Source: Thermoanaerobacterium xylanolyticum LX-11 | Lineage (GTDB): Bacteria; Bacillota; Thermoanaerobacteria; Thermoanaerobacterales; Thermoanaerobacteraceae | DNA length: 64,000 bases | Direction: 5' to 3' | Assembly (NCBI RefSeq): GCF_000189775.2 | Contig: NC_015555.1 | Location: 376,001 to 440,000 of the forward strand | Position numbers and translations under genes: made by a program | Shown: in pieces, positions 35,674 to 44,361 of the stretch | How positions within the stretch are numbered: the stretch's first letter is position 1 | Layout: each line of letters opens with the position of its first letter | Notes under the pieces: model-generated | Databases searched by the model: none | What the model was told of the DNA's origin: nothing | Seen by the model: only the letters and a program-made list of their open reading frames with translations

Positions 35674-36195
35674 ATGAAAGATTTGGCAGACAGAAAAGGT
35701 GATAGATTCAAAATAAGATTTGCAGTAGAAAATGATGTGACACTTATATTAAACTTTATAAGGGAGCTGGCGGAATATGAAAAACTTTTGTCAGAAGTTG
35801 TGGCGACAGAGGAATTATTAAGAGAATCTCTATTTGAACGTAAAGTGGCAGAAGTTATCATAGGGGAATACGATGGAGAACCTGTAGGATTTGCATTGTT
35901 TTTTCACAATTTTTCTACATTTTTAGGGCGACCTGGTATTTATCTTGAGGACTTGTATATAAAGCCTGAGATGAGAGGCAAAGGATTTGGAAAAATAATG
36001 TTGGCGTTTTTGGCTAAATTAGCCTTGGAAAGAAACTGTGGCAGGCTTGAATGGAGCTGTCTTGACTGGAATGAGCCGTCTATTAAATTTTATAGGCAAA
36101 TAGGTGCTGTGCCTATGGACGAGTGGACTGTATACAGAGTACATGATAAAGCATTGGTAGATCTTGCAAAAAGATTTTATGACTTCTTTACGTAA
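35674..36195 (+). CDS. GNAT-family N-acetyltransferase (intact paralogue of the pseudogene at 28806)
   Basis: A 173-aa diamine-acetyltransferase-like GNAT (SSAT/PaiA-like layout). It has RFAVENDVTLILNFIRELAEYEKL near residue 13, RPGIYLEDLYIKPEMRGKGFGK near 88, and LEWSCLDWNEPSIKFYRQIGA near 126. ATG 35674 has AGGAGG at 9-10 nt; GTG 35662 is part of that site. The frameshifted copy at 28806 shows the pair arose by duplication, now separated by an IS and five genes. Confidence 0.88.
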   Translation: MKDLADRKGDRFKIRFAVENDVTLILNFIRELAEYEKLLSEVVATEELLRESLFERKVAEVIIGEYDGEPVGFALFFHNFSTFLGRPGIYLEDLYIKPEMRGKGFGKIMLAFLAKLALERNCGRLEWSCLDWNEPSIKFYRQIGAVPMDEWTVYRVHDKALVDLAKRFYDFFT

Positions 36196-36228
36196 GTTTT
36201 TAGTTTTTAAATTGTATAGATAAATTAA

Positions 36229-36278
36229 AAGAGGTCTCAGATGAGTATTTGAAATATACTTCTGAGGTTTTTTGATTT
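36229..36278 (+). terminator. terminator after the acetyltransferase genes
   Basis: CTCAGA and AGTATTT pair with AATACT and TCTGAG around a short loop, followed by GTTTTTTG. Confidence 0.75.
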
Positions 36279-36398
36279 TCAAGCTATAAAGCTTTCCGTT
36301 TTGGAATTGTGTGATATATTATGGAAATCGCGGTTTGTATATACTAATGACATATAAAAATATATATTATATAATATACCGGAAAGGGGGAATGCGGT

Positions 36399-37655
36399 TT
36401 GCGCAAGATTAAAATGTTATTTTTATATCTATTAATGTTAGCTGTAGTTTTCGTGCCTGTCATATCATACGGTGATAGCGGACTTCCACAATTTCAGTTT
36501 GGTTCAAGGCTTTTATACACAGGGACTTACGGTACTGATGTATCGGAGCTACAAAGCATATTAAATAGCATTGGATTTAGCACGGGTGCTATTGATGGTG
36601 TTTTTGGCAACAACACATTAAATGGAGTGTTGGCTTTTCAAAAAGCAGAAAACTTGGTTGCAGACGGGATTGTAGGACCTAATACTTACAATGCTATTCA
36701 AAATGCTTCGTGGGAAAATCCAGTCGTCTATTATGTACAACCAAATGACAATATCTATTTTATAGCGAAGAAATATGGAACATCCATTCAAGATATTCTG
36801 GATGAAAACGGATTGAGTGACAACGCATCTTTATATGTTGGCGAAAAGCTGCTTATACCACATCCGCCGGTAACAGTACCGCAACAGCTTGACAATGCTT
36901 CTAATTATCAGGAACTTAAAGACAATATTGAGACACTGCTTAGCCAGCATACAGGAAATTACGGGGTATATTTCATAGATTTAAACTCTGGCGAGACATT
37001 TGATATAAATGGTTATGATTCTTTTATTGCTGCCAGTACCTATAAAGTTCCTCTAAATTTTTACGTGTATACGCTTATAACTGAAGGGAAATTAGATCCA
37101 AATATGGAAGTCCAGTATACGTCGCAGGATTATGAAGGCGGCTCTGGCTCTATACAATACGATCCTGTTGGAACTTATTATACAATTAGGGAGCTTTCAA
37201 AAAAATCTATAGAAGAAAGCGACAATATAGCATCAAATATGTTGATGAGAGTCGTAGGATATGACAATTATTTGAATTTTATAGAAAGTTTAGGTGCTTA
37301 TGTCATACCATATTCAGATAATGTCACATCCCCAAGGGATTTAAGCATCTACATGGAGGATATATTAAATTATGCAAATGCGCACAGCAGTACGGCAGGA
37401 GAGCTTCTAAGTTATCTTGAAAATACTATTTATAACGATAGGATCTCATATCCTTTGCCAAGCAATATAACCGTTGCTCATAAAATTGGAAATCTATCAA
37501 ATGTAGTAAATGATACAGCTATTGTTTTTTATACGCAAAAACCGTATATTTTGACCATCATGGGCAACAATGTAGATGGATCTGATAATTCGGATGCGTA
37601 TACTGTAATAAGGGAAATATCAAAGATGGTATACGACTTCCAGGGCAGTCATTAA
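36399..37655 (+). CDS. secreted PG-binding + LysM + class A beta-lactamase-like serine hydrolase
   Basis: A 418-aa protein with a signal peptide (about residues 1-24, ending near SYG). A PG_binding_1 domain follows (TYGTDVSELQSILNSIGF...DGIVGPNTYNAI, near 42-105), then a LysM domain (VYYVQPNDNIYFIAKKYG...LIP, near 110-153), then a penicillin-recognising serine hydrolase. In the last, SxxK is STYK near 210, the SDN element is ESDN near 274, and the third motif is HKIG near 366 in place of KTG. I could not place the class A omega-loop Glu with confidence. TTG 36399 is chosen because GGAAAGGGGG precedes it and the ATG 7 bp earlier is out of frame. It probably acts in the wall or spore cortex. 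Confidence 0.85.
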   Translation: MRKIKMLFLYLLMLAVVFVPVISYGDSGLPQFQFGSRLLYTGTYGTDVSELQSILNSIGFSTGAIDGVFGNNTLNGVLAFQKAENLVADGIVGPNTYNAIQNASWENPVVYYVQPNDNIYFIAKKYGTSIQDILDENGLSDNASLYVGEKLLIPHPPVTVPQQLDNASNYQELKDNIETLLSQHTGNYGVYFIDLNSGETFDINGYDSFIAASTYKVPLNFYVYTLITEGKLDPNMEVQYTSQDYEGGSGSIQYDPVGTYYTIRELSKKSIEESDNIASNMLMRVVGYDNYLNFIESLGAYVIPYSDNVTSPRDLSIYMEDILNYANAHSSTAGELLSYLENTIYNDRISYPLPSNITVAHKIGNLSNVVNDTAIVFYTQKPYILTIMGNNVDGSDNSDAYTVIREISKMVYDFQGSH

Positions 37656-37684
37656 AAAAGCCGGGATTACCGGCTTTTTTAAAA
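37654..37684. terminator. bidirectional terminator between convergent genes
   Basis: AAAAAAGCCGG/CCGGCTTTTTT hairpin with a 5-nt loop, between the secreted hydrolase and the HAD phosphatase. Confidence 0.9.
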
Positions 37685-38482
37685 CTCATCGCGTATGATT
37701 TTTTCTATTACATCGCTGACACCATCTTCTAAATTGGATTTTGCTACATAGTTGGCGTTTCTTTTTATGGCGTCATCAGCGTTTCCCATGGCGACGCCAA
37801 ATCCTGCTTTGATTATCATTTCTTTGTCATTGTCTTGATCGCCTATTGCTACAACCTGATTAATGTCTACGTTGAGAATATCACATAATTTTATGAGTGC
37901 GGATCCTTTTGTAATGCCATAAGGGAGAATTTCTATAAAATATTCATCTGACTGTACGCACGTAAAAGGCTCGTTTGATGATTGCCTTATTTCGTCTACA
38001 AGCTCTAAAGATGTGTCCCTATTTCCTCTGAAAAGTACCTTTATAATTTTATCAAGTTTGCTGAGATCTTCGATTAAATCACATTTTACGTGTTCTGTTT
38101 CCATGTATGATTTGATGAAATCGGATATCTTATTTATGTATATACCGTCTATACTGTATACAAGAATGTCTACATTGTATTTTCCTTCTTGCCATTTTTT
38201 CGCTATAAGCTTGTACAAATCATCAGAGAGATAATTTTCATGCAGTATTTTTTTATTTATATGATCGTATATTACACATCCGTTAAAAAGTATAACAGGT
38301 ACATCAATATCAAGTTCTTTTATGTATGGTGTTGCTGATATGATGCCTCTACCTGTTGCTAATGTGAAAATGCCTCCCATATTGCGAAACTTTTTTACAC
38401 TATTTTTCGTGGCTTCAGAGATCTTTTTTTTATCGTCTAATAAAGTCCCATCTGCGTCTGCTACAACCATTTTGTATTTCAT
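37679..38482 (-). CDS. Cof-type HAD-superfamily phosphatase
   Basis: A 267-aa HAD IIB (Cof) protein. Motif I is DADGTLLDD near residue 8, motif II TLATGRG near 40, the Lys motif KGSALIKL near 193, and motif IV GDQDNDKEMI near 216. Such enzymes dephosphorylate sugar phosphates or cofactors. Motif I has Ala where most have Leu or Met (DADGT), still functional in the family. ATG 38482 follows GGGGTGATC. Confidence 0.92.
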   Translation of the reverse strand: MKYKMVVADADGTLLDDKKKISEATKNSVKKFRNMGGIFTLATGRGIISATPYIKELDIDVPVILFNGCVIYDHINKKILHENYLSDDLYKLIAKKWQEGKYNVDILVYSIDGIYINKISDFIKSYMETEHVKCDLIEDLSKLDKIIKVLFRGNRDTSLELVDEIRQSSNEPFTCVQSDEYFIEILPYGITKGSALIKLCDILNVDINQVVAIGDQDNDKEMIIKAGFGVAMGNADDAIKRNANYVAKSNLEDGVSDVIEKIIRDEF

Positions 38483-38623
38483 ATGATCACCCCAAATAAT
38501 ATTTACACCGTATCTATTATACAATTTTTTCGATTTTAAGACCAGTGAAAAATTTTTTATGAGATATTGTTCGCAAATCGTATATATGTTAAAATTATAA
38601 AAAAATTATGGGGAGGAGATATA

Positions 38624-39019
38624 ATGATAACTTGGAAAGAAGATTTTAGGCTTGGCATTGACGAGATAGACAAGCAGCATAAGAGACTTTTTGATATTGC
38701 AAACGAAGCGTACGATTTATTGAAGAATGAATTTGCCATTGATAAATACGATCATATCGTAGAAATAATAAAAGAGTTGAAGGACTATACGATTTACCAT
38801 TTTGACTATGAAGAAGACTACATGAAAAGCATAGGCTTTAAAAAGTTGCTTTCACATAAAGTGCTGCACGATGACTTTAAAGAGAAGATTAACAACATAG
38901 ATTTAGATAAGATAGATCAAAATCAAGATGAATACATAAAAGACATTTTAAACTTTTTGGTGGATTGGATTGAGAAGCACATATTGAAAGACGATAGGTT
39001 ATATGCAGAAAAGCAATAA
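38624..39019 (+). CDS. bacteriohemerythrin
   Basis: A 131-aa hemerythrin with the di-iron ligands in order: IDKQHKRLFD near residue 15, YHFDYEEDYM near 60, HKVLHDDF near 78, and WIEKHILKDD near 116. It binds O2 reversibly and in anaerobes may scavenge or sense oxygen. ATG 38624 follows GGGGAGGAG. It converges on a second hemerythrin-type gene. Confidence 0.94.
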   Translation: MITWKEDFRLGIDEIDKQHKRLFDIANEAYDLLKNEFAIDKYDHIVEIIKELKDYTIYHFDYEEDYMKSIGFKKLLSHKVLHDDFKEKINNIDLDKIDQNQDEYIKDILNFLVDWIEKHILKDDRLYAEKQ

Positions 39020-39021
39020 AA

Positions 39022-39055
39022 AACAAGGTGGCACTGTGTGGTGCCACCTTGTAAA
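39022..39055. terminator. bidirectional terminator between the two hemerythrin-type genes
   Basis: CAAGGTGGCAC/GTGCCACCTTG, 11 bp with a 6-nt loop, flanked by A-rich sequence on the left. Confidence 0.85.
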
Positions 39056-39808
39056 TTACTTTAACGGTGTAAATGGGCAGTATCCTATTTCATCGCATCT
39101 ATTTTTCATGTCAGCCCATAGTTTATCATCTTCAATTGCCTCATAGGCCGTTGGATATAGGATGTAATTTTCTTTAAAGATATGATCTCTCATGTTGAAT
39201 ACGATGTAGCTTGATAGTTCTTTCGCTCTGTCTTTAAAATCTGCAAAATCGATGTAGTCGACGTTATTTGCAAGCTCTACCAAACTTCTTTTTCTCAATC
39301 GTATCTCGTCATGCTCAAGACGCATTATCCTTGTTGGACCTGTTATACCCAGTTTTTCCAGTTCAGGGAACAATACGTCTTCTTCTCTTTTGTGGTGCTT
39401 TTCGGCGCTTAAAATGCCTTCTGCAGTTTCTTTTAAATCTGATAACAAGGCTCTGTCTTCCTGTGGTGACGACATTTTCTGTATCTTTATGTTTAAAAGC
39501 TCTAATTTGTCAAGTAGCTTTAGTATTTCATCGTGTTCCAATATAAGTGTTTGCAGTACGTGATCGTCGGATAATGATTCTTTCAAGCCGTTTAACTGTC
39601 CTTCCAGCATCTCCATGTGGACCGAACAAAGCCCTCTTAGTTCCTCTGCTTTCATTCCTTCATCAACTAATTTTTGTTCTGCTAAAGATAATTCTTCGGC
39701 AGTAAGGTCTTCTATCAATTCCTTTGCTTCGCCTTTTACCGTCTCAGGATCTTCGCTATTATTAAGCCTTCTAAGTACGTCAGCTAGTTTATCAACTCTA
39801 TTTTCCAT
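39056..39808 (-). CDS. DUF438 + HHE hemerythrin-domain protein
   Basis: A 250-aa protein. Residues 1-75 are DUF438 (VDKLADVLRRLNNSEDPETVKGEAKELI...). An HHE cation-binding helical bundle follows with EHDEI near 98, KHHKREEDVLFPELE near 142, RLEHDEIRLRK near 166, and MRDHIFKENYILYP near 211. These proteins are related to the YtfE/ScdA iron-centre repair group, but I see no PAS domain, which longer DUF438 proteins carry. ATG 39808 follows AAAGGAGGATG. A TATACT -10 (39836-39841) and a perfect palindrome centred 41.5 bp upstream of the predicted start of transcription suggest CRP/FNR-type activation. Confidence 0.88.
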   Translation of the reverse strand: MENRVDKLADVLRRLNNSEDPETVKGEAKELIEDLTAEELSLAEQKLVDEGMKAEELRGLCSVHMEMLEGQLNGLKESLSDDHVLQTLILEHDEILKLLDKLELLNIKIQKMSSPQEDRALLSDLKETAEGILSAEKHHKREEDVLFPELEKLGITGPTRIMRLEHDEIRLRKRSLVELANNVDYIDFADFKDRAKELSSYIVFNMRDHIFKENYILYPTAYEAIEDDKLWADMKNRCDEIGYCPFTPLK

Positions 39809-39835
39809 GATATACATCCTCCTTTTTCTATTTCC

Positions 39836-39888
39836 AGTATACAAGAAACTACATCAAAATACTGTGATTTAAATCACAGTATTTTGAT
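39836..39888 (-). promoter_or_regulatory. CRP/FNR-type operator and -10 box upstream of the DUF438 gene
   Basis: A perfect 36-bp palindrome spans 39853-39888. Its core TGTGATTTAAATCACA (39863-39878) equals the CRP consensus TGTGA-N6-TCACA. On the minus strand TATACT at 39841-39836 is a good -10. If its first base is -12, transcription starts at 39829 and the palindrome is centred at -41.5, the class II activator position. There is no good -35, as expected for an activator-dependent promoter. The palindrome is also 82 bp upstream of the divergent DUF1294 gene. Confidence 0.75.
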
Positions 39889-39970
39889 TGGAATAAAATT
39901 TTTATTCATTTTATTTTTTTGTAGTTTTGTTTTAAAATAAAATTAAACTTAGAAAAGGCGGATGAATATT

Positions 39971-40252
39971 GTGAAGGTATTTTGGTTAATTATCTTTGTG
40001 TGGAATATCATTACGTTTGCCACTATGGGTGTAGACAAGTACAAAGCCACTCATGGAAAGTGGAGGATTAAAGAAAGAACTCTTTTTCTTTTGTCATTTT
40101 TGTTGGGAGGTATTGGCGTTTTTTGTGGTATGTATATATTCCACCATAAGACAAAGCACATAAGCTTCAAGGTTTTAGTACCTTTGGCGGTATTTACAAA
40201 CGCAATGTCTATATACTTTTTGTACAAGATTTTAAACATCAATCATTTTTAA
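39971..40252 (+). CDS. DUF1294 membrane protein
   Basis: A protein of 93 aa (GTG 39971) or 96 aa (ATG 39962). The AAAGGCGG site sits right against the ATG and 10 nt from the GTG, so GTG is preferred. Three hydrophobic helices are visible, with the DUF1294 pattern MGVDKYKATHGKWRIKERTLFLLSFLLGGIGVFCGMYIFHHKT. Function unknown. It is divergent from the DUF438 gene and shares its palindromic operator region. Confidence 0.87.
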   Translation: MKVFWLIIFVWNIITFATMGVDKYKATHGKWRIKERTLFLLSFLLGGIGVFCGMYIFHHKTKHISFKVLVPLAVFTNAMSIYFLYKILNINHF

Positions 40253-40385
40253 GAAAGATATTTTATATGCTAACATGTAATTCACATTGACAACAATTGA
40301 ATTTCAGTTATTAACAAACTTATCCACAATATCCACAGAAAATATATCAACATTACTAATCGAAGTCTTAAAAGGGAGTGGTAAA

Positions 40386-42608
40386 ATGGAGCAAACCAAT
40401 GATTATCAATTGGAGTTGATGTACCTTAATAGGACTATCGATTTTATCGAAGATGAAATATACAGATTGAAACAGATGATTATGGTAGAGAAATCAGATA
40501 TAAGAAAGCTTAGAGAAGAAGTTTTAAATTATGCACCGAGTACACCTGACAATTTTGATAGATTAGTAGAGGTGAATCCATATATCAATGAGCTTAAAAA
40601 CCATATTGTGTACTATAATGAGATTTTGAAAAACCTTAAATCATTGAATAAAATGGTTAGTTCTCCTTACTTCGGCAGATTTGATTTTATAGAAAACGGT
40701 TCAGATTCATTAGAAAAAATATATATAGGGCTTAAGACTTTAAGAGATCCAAATACATTCGATATTATCGTATACGATTGGAGAGCGCCCATATCAAGTG
40801 TGTTTTACAGGTTTGAAAAAGGCAGAGCTTTTTATAAAGCTCCTGACGGAATTATAGAAGGAAACGTAGTGCTAAAGAGGCAGTACAAGATTGAGAATCA
40901 AAAGCTAAAATATTACTTTGACTGCAATGTAGTAATAGACGATGAGATTTTAAAAGAAGCCTTAGGACGTAATTCTACGGCAAAGATGAGGACAATTGTT
41001 GAGACTATTCAAAAAGAGCAAGACAAGATAATAAGAGATGTAGATGGCGATGCTTTAGTAGTTCAAGGTGTTGCAGGAAGCGGGAAAACGTCCATAGCAC
41101 TGCACAGGATAGCGTATTTGCTTTATTTTGAAAGAGATAAAAATTTAAAGAAGGATGATATACTCATAATTTCTCCTAATAAAATTTTTAGTCAGTACAT
41201 AAAAAATGTGCTGCCAGAGTTAGGTGAAGAAAATGTAAATGAAATTATCTTTGAGGACTTTGTAAAAAATGCCATAGGAGATGTAGTACATGTTGAGGAA
41301 AGGTCCGATTATGTAGAAAGGCTTTCATCGTGTGAAGACAAAGTCATGTTGGATTCTGCAAGACTTAAAAATTCTTCAGAATTTATTGTGGTTTTAGACA
41401 GACTTTTATCATATTATGAGAGGAATGTGATAGAGTTTAAAGATGTGTATTACGATGGCAAAGTAGTGTACAGCAGGTATGATTTAAAGAATGAATTTTT
41501 AAATGACAAGATGAAAAGACCAATGAAAAAAAGACTTGAAAGATTAGAGATGAAGATATTTGATAAGATCCATTATCTTAGAAAAGGAAGGCTTTCTAAA
41601 ATTGAAAGGTTTGTTGAAGATCGCAAAGGACATGAATTTGAAATAAAGGCATACAGCCGCCTTTTGTCCATAAAAGAAATGAGGAGGATTAAAAATCAAT
41701 TAAATAGTTTTACAGATGTAAATTTCTTATATATTTATAGATTGCTGTTTTCTGATAAAGATTTGTTTAAAAGGCTTTCATACGGACTAAACATAGATTT
41801 ATCTGAAAATTTTTTTAAGATAGCTGAATTGACTTGTAAAAACATAGATGATGGAAAAGTATATTACGAAGATATCGGGCCGTTATTATATTTGAAGTAC
41901 AAAGTGGAGGGATTTACGGCTTACAAAAAAATAAAACACGTTGTGATAGATGAAGCACAAGACTATTCACATATTTTTTATGAGATATTTAAATTGATGT
42001 TTTATGATGCTAAATTCACTGTATTGGGAGATGTGAACCAAACACTTGACAGAGGAATAAATGAGGCTTTTTACGATCTTATTGATGAAGTTTTTGCCGG
42101 AAGGAAAATAAAGAAGTTTTTCGTAGAAAATAGTTACAGATCTACTTATGAGATAAATGAATTTTCTATTGGACTGCTTAAACATCCTCCAAAGATAAAG
42201 CCATTTGAAAGGCATGGTGACAAACCGCAATTAGTGAGTAGAGGCAGTTTTGAAGAAATATGCATAAATATAGCAAATAACGCTTCAGAACTTTTTGCAG
42301 ATGGATATAAGACGATTGGTGTCATTGCAAAGACAAAAGATGAAGCGAATAAAGTCTACGGCACAATGAAGAATTTTATCAATGTGAAACTTTTAAACTC
42401 AAAAGACGACGAAGTGATAGAAGGCATAAACATACTTACGCCTTATGAGGCTAAAGGTTTAGAATTCGACGTTGCGTTTGTCTTTAATGCATCGAATGAA
42501 AATTACAAAACCGAATACGACAGAAATCTTTTGTACATTGCATGTACGCGAGCGCTGCATAGGCTTATAATATATTCTTTGGGGGATTTCTGTAAGTTTA
42601 TAGGATGA
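40386..42608 (+). CDS. HelD-like superfamily 1 helicase (RNA polymerase recycling type)
   Basis: A 740-aa UvrD/Rep-like protein of the HelD group. A charged N-terminal coiled-coil arm (residues 1-75) comes first, then the HelD-specific DWRAPISSVFYRF near 162. Walker A is QGVAGSGKTSIALHR near 224, and Walker B is HVVIDEAQDYS near 518. The C-terminal motifs are VENSYRST near 579 and TPYEAKGLEFDVAFV near 683. HelD binds RNA polymerase and frees it from stalled or nucleic-acid-bound states. ATG 40386 follows AAAAGGGAGTG. An upstream extension to 40287 has no site. Confidence 0.9.
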   Translation: MEQTNDYQLELMYLNRTIDFIEDEIYRLKQMIMVEKSDIRKLREEVLNYAPSTPDNFDRLVEVNPYINELKNHIVYYNEILKNLKSLNKMVSSPYFGRFDFIENGSDSLEKIYIGLKTLRDPNTFDIIVYDWRAPISSVFYRFEKGRAFYKAPDGIIEGNVVLKRQYKIENQKLKYYFDCNVVIDDEILKEALGRNSTAKMRTIVETIQKEQDKIIRDVDGDALVVQGVAGSGKTSIALHRIAYLLYFERDKNLKKDDILIISPNKIFSQYIKNVLPELGEENVNEIIFEDFVKNAIGDVVHVEERSDYVERLSSCEDKVMLDSARLKNSSEFIVVLDRLLSYYERNVIEFKDVYYDGKVVYSRYDLKNEFLNDKMKRPMKKRLERLEMKIFDKIHYLRKGRLSKIERFVEDRKGHEFEIKAYSRLLSIKEMRRIKNQLNSFTDVNFLYIYRLLFSDKDLFKRLSYGLNIDLSENFFKIAELTCKNIDDGKVYYEDIGPLLYLKYKVEGFTAYKKIKHVVIDEAQDYSHIFYEIFKLMFYDAKFTVLGDVNQTLDRGINEAFYDLIDEVFAGRKIKKFFVENSYRSTYEINEFSIGLLKHPPKIKPFERHGDKPQLVSRGSFEEICINIANNASELFADGYKTIGVIAKTKDEANKVYGTMKNFINVKLLNSKDDEVIEGINILTPYEAKGLEFDVAFVFNASNENYKTEYDRNLLYIACTRALHRLIIYSLGDFCKFIG

Positions 42609-42671
42609 ATTTTATTTTCACAAGTAAATTTGCTATAATTTTATAAAATAATGAAGAAAGTAGGTGGTTCT

Positions 42672-43058
42672 ATGGAAGCTATTAAAATCGATACGCCCTC
42701 AAGAGAGGCTATTATTGATATAACTGATGAAGTGAGAAAAATTGTAAAAGTAAGTGGCATAAAAGATGGCATTTGTTTCATCCATGTGCCACACACTACG
42801 GCAGGTGTGACGATAAACGAAAACGCTGATCCCGATGTAAAAGAGGATATATTGAGAGGTCTTAATGAAATCATTCCTCAAATAAGATTCAAGCACATAG
42901 AAGGAAATTCAGATGCCCACATAAAATCTGTCTTGGTAGGGACAAGCATTAATTTGATGATAGAAAATGGGGATATACAGTTAGGCACATGGCAAGGTTT
43001 ATACTTCTGTGAATTTGATGGTCCAAGGCATAGAAAGGTGTACGTTAAAATAGTGTAA
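42672..43058 (+). CDS. YjbQ family protein (UPF0047; secondary thiamine-phosphate synthase type)
   Basis: A 128-aa YjbQ protein with IHVPHTTAGVTINENADPDVKEDI near residue 40, HIEGNSDAHIKSVLVG near 78, and a C-terminal GTWQGLYFCEFDGPRHRKVYVKI. E. coli YjbQ has weak thiamine-phosphate synthase activity; the physiological role is unclear. ATG 42672 follows GTAGGTGG. It starts a likely pair with the DUF815 ATPase 20 nt downstream. Confidence 0.92.
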   Translation: MEAIKIDTPSREAIIDITDEVRKIVKVSGIKDGICFIHVPHTTAGVTINENADPDVKEDILRGLNEIIPQIRFKHIEGNSDAHIKSVLVGTSINLMIENGDIQLGTWQGLYFCEFDGPRHRKVYVKIV

Positions 43059-43078
43059 GGATAAGGGGGATAATTGTT

Positions 43079-44329
43079 GTGACCAAAGAGCATTTAGCTG
43101 AATTGGTAGATGGTTTAAAAAATATCATTATATACAAAAAGGTAATGAAAGATGCTACAGTAGACAAAGCTATAAAAATTTTAAATTTACTCGTCAGTGA
43201 AAAAATAGATGAAGGCAAAGTCTATGAGCTGTACAGCGATTTATTTTCGGATTTATCGAATTATGCTGTGGAAAATAATGTGTATTCCGAGATTTGGGAA
43301 TCGAAAATAGATGAATTAGCGAGAGTCGATGAAAATATATTTAGCATGTTAGCTGAGAAATTTGAACAAGGTTTAATTGATGAAACATTGAAGATGGCTG
43401 CAAAAAGAGAGCTTGAATACTTAAAAAAACTTTCTGAAGTGGATTTTGCGGATTGTCTTAGAGAGTGTTTGAAATTTAATGCAATTTCGTGGGAACATCT
43501 TATCACATTATCTGAAGGTGATAAACAATATTTGTTAGACTGTGATAATGCTGATGATATAGTAAAATACTATGGGGAAAATGGTTGTGGCATATATGGA
43601 GTGTATAGAGCCTTTAGATGGCTTGATGGAAAGATTGTTGGTGTAGAAAATCCCGATCCTGTTGAGTTTGAAGATTTGGTAGGATATGAAAATGAGCACA
43701 GAATTGTCATAGATAACACAGATAGGTTTTTGAGGGGTTTGCCAGCCTCAAACATTTTGCTTTATGGAGATAGAGGAACTGGCAAATCCTCAACTGTAAA
43801 GGCTGTATTGAATATGTACTATAAAAGAGGTCTTAGGCTTATTGAGGTAAATCGCCAAGATCTTTTGGATTTAAACAAAATTATAAGTGTCATAAGCAAA
43901 AGAGGACTTAGGTTTATTCTGTTTTTGGATGATTTATCGTTTGAAGAAAATGAGACTGAATATAAAATTCTAAAATCGACACTTGAAGGCGGTATAGAGA
44001 AGCTTCCTACCAATGTTTTAATATATGCTACTTCAAATAGAAGGCACATGATAAAAGAGTATTTAACTGATAACGTACAAAGTGAAATTCATTCATTAGA
44101 TACAAAGCAAGAAAAACTTTCATTGGCAGATAGGTTCGGAATAACTGTTACTTTCCAATCGCCTGGCAAAGAAGAATATTTAAAGATAGTTGAGTTTTTA
44201 GCTCAAAAGTACCATATTGATTTAGACAGAGATACATTGATAAGAGAATCGATGAGATGGAGTTCTTGGCATAATGGCATGTCACCAAGAACTGCCAGAC
44301 AATTTATCGATCATTTAAGAACTTGCTGA
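43079..44329 (+). CDS. DUF815 AAA ATPase
   Basis: A 416-aa protein. The N-terminal 190 residues are helical and charged. The C-terminal AAA domain has FEDLVGYENEHRIVIDNTDRFLRG near 198, Walker A YGDRGTGKSSTVKA near 230, Walker B FILFLDDLSFEENE near 279, and an end with SPRTARQFIDHL. GTG 43079 follows AAGGGGGATAA. DUF815 ATPases are widespread and uncharacterised. Confidence 0.9.
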   Translation: MTKEHLAELVDGLKNIIIYKKVMKDATVDKAIKILNLLVSEKIDEGKVYELYSDLFSDLSNYAVENNVYSEIWESKIDELARVDENIFSMLAEKFEQGLIDETLKMAAKRELEYLKKLSEVDFADCLRECLKFNAISWEHLITLSEGDKQYLLDCDNADDIVKYYGENGCGIYGVYRAFRWLDGKIVGVENPDPVEFEDLVGYENEHRIVIDNTDRFLRGLPASNILLYGDRGTGKSSTVKAVLNMYYKRGLRLIEVNRQDLLDLNKIISVISKRGLRFILFLDDLSFEENETEYKILKSTLEGGIEKLPTNVLIYATSNRRHMIKEYLTDNVQSEIHSLDTKQEKLSLADRFGITVTFQSPGKEEYLKIVEFLAQKYHIDLDRDTLIRESMRWSSWHNGMSPRTARQFIDHLRTC

Positions 44330-44361
44330 TGGGATTTCAAAATCCCTTTATTTTTTTATTT
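44330..44361 (+). terminator. terminator after the DUF815 gene
   Basis: GGGATTT/AAATCCC hairpin with a very short loop followed by TTTATTTTTTTATTTTT. Confidence 0.82.

Noticed and set aside
40310-40340. DnaA box TTATCCACA followed by a near copy before the HelD gene
   Set aside because: One perfect box plus one near match is not an origin; there is no dnaA/dnaN context or AT-rich unwinding array. It could still be a minor regulatory site.
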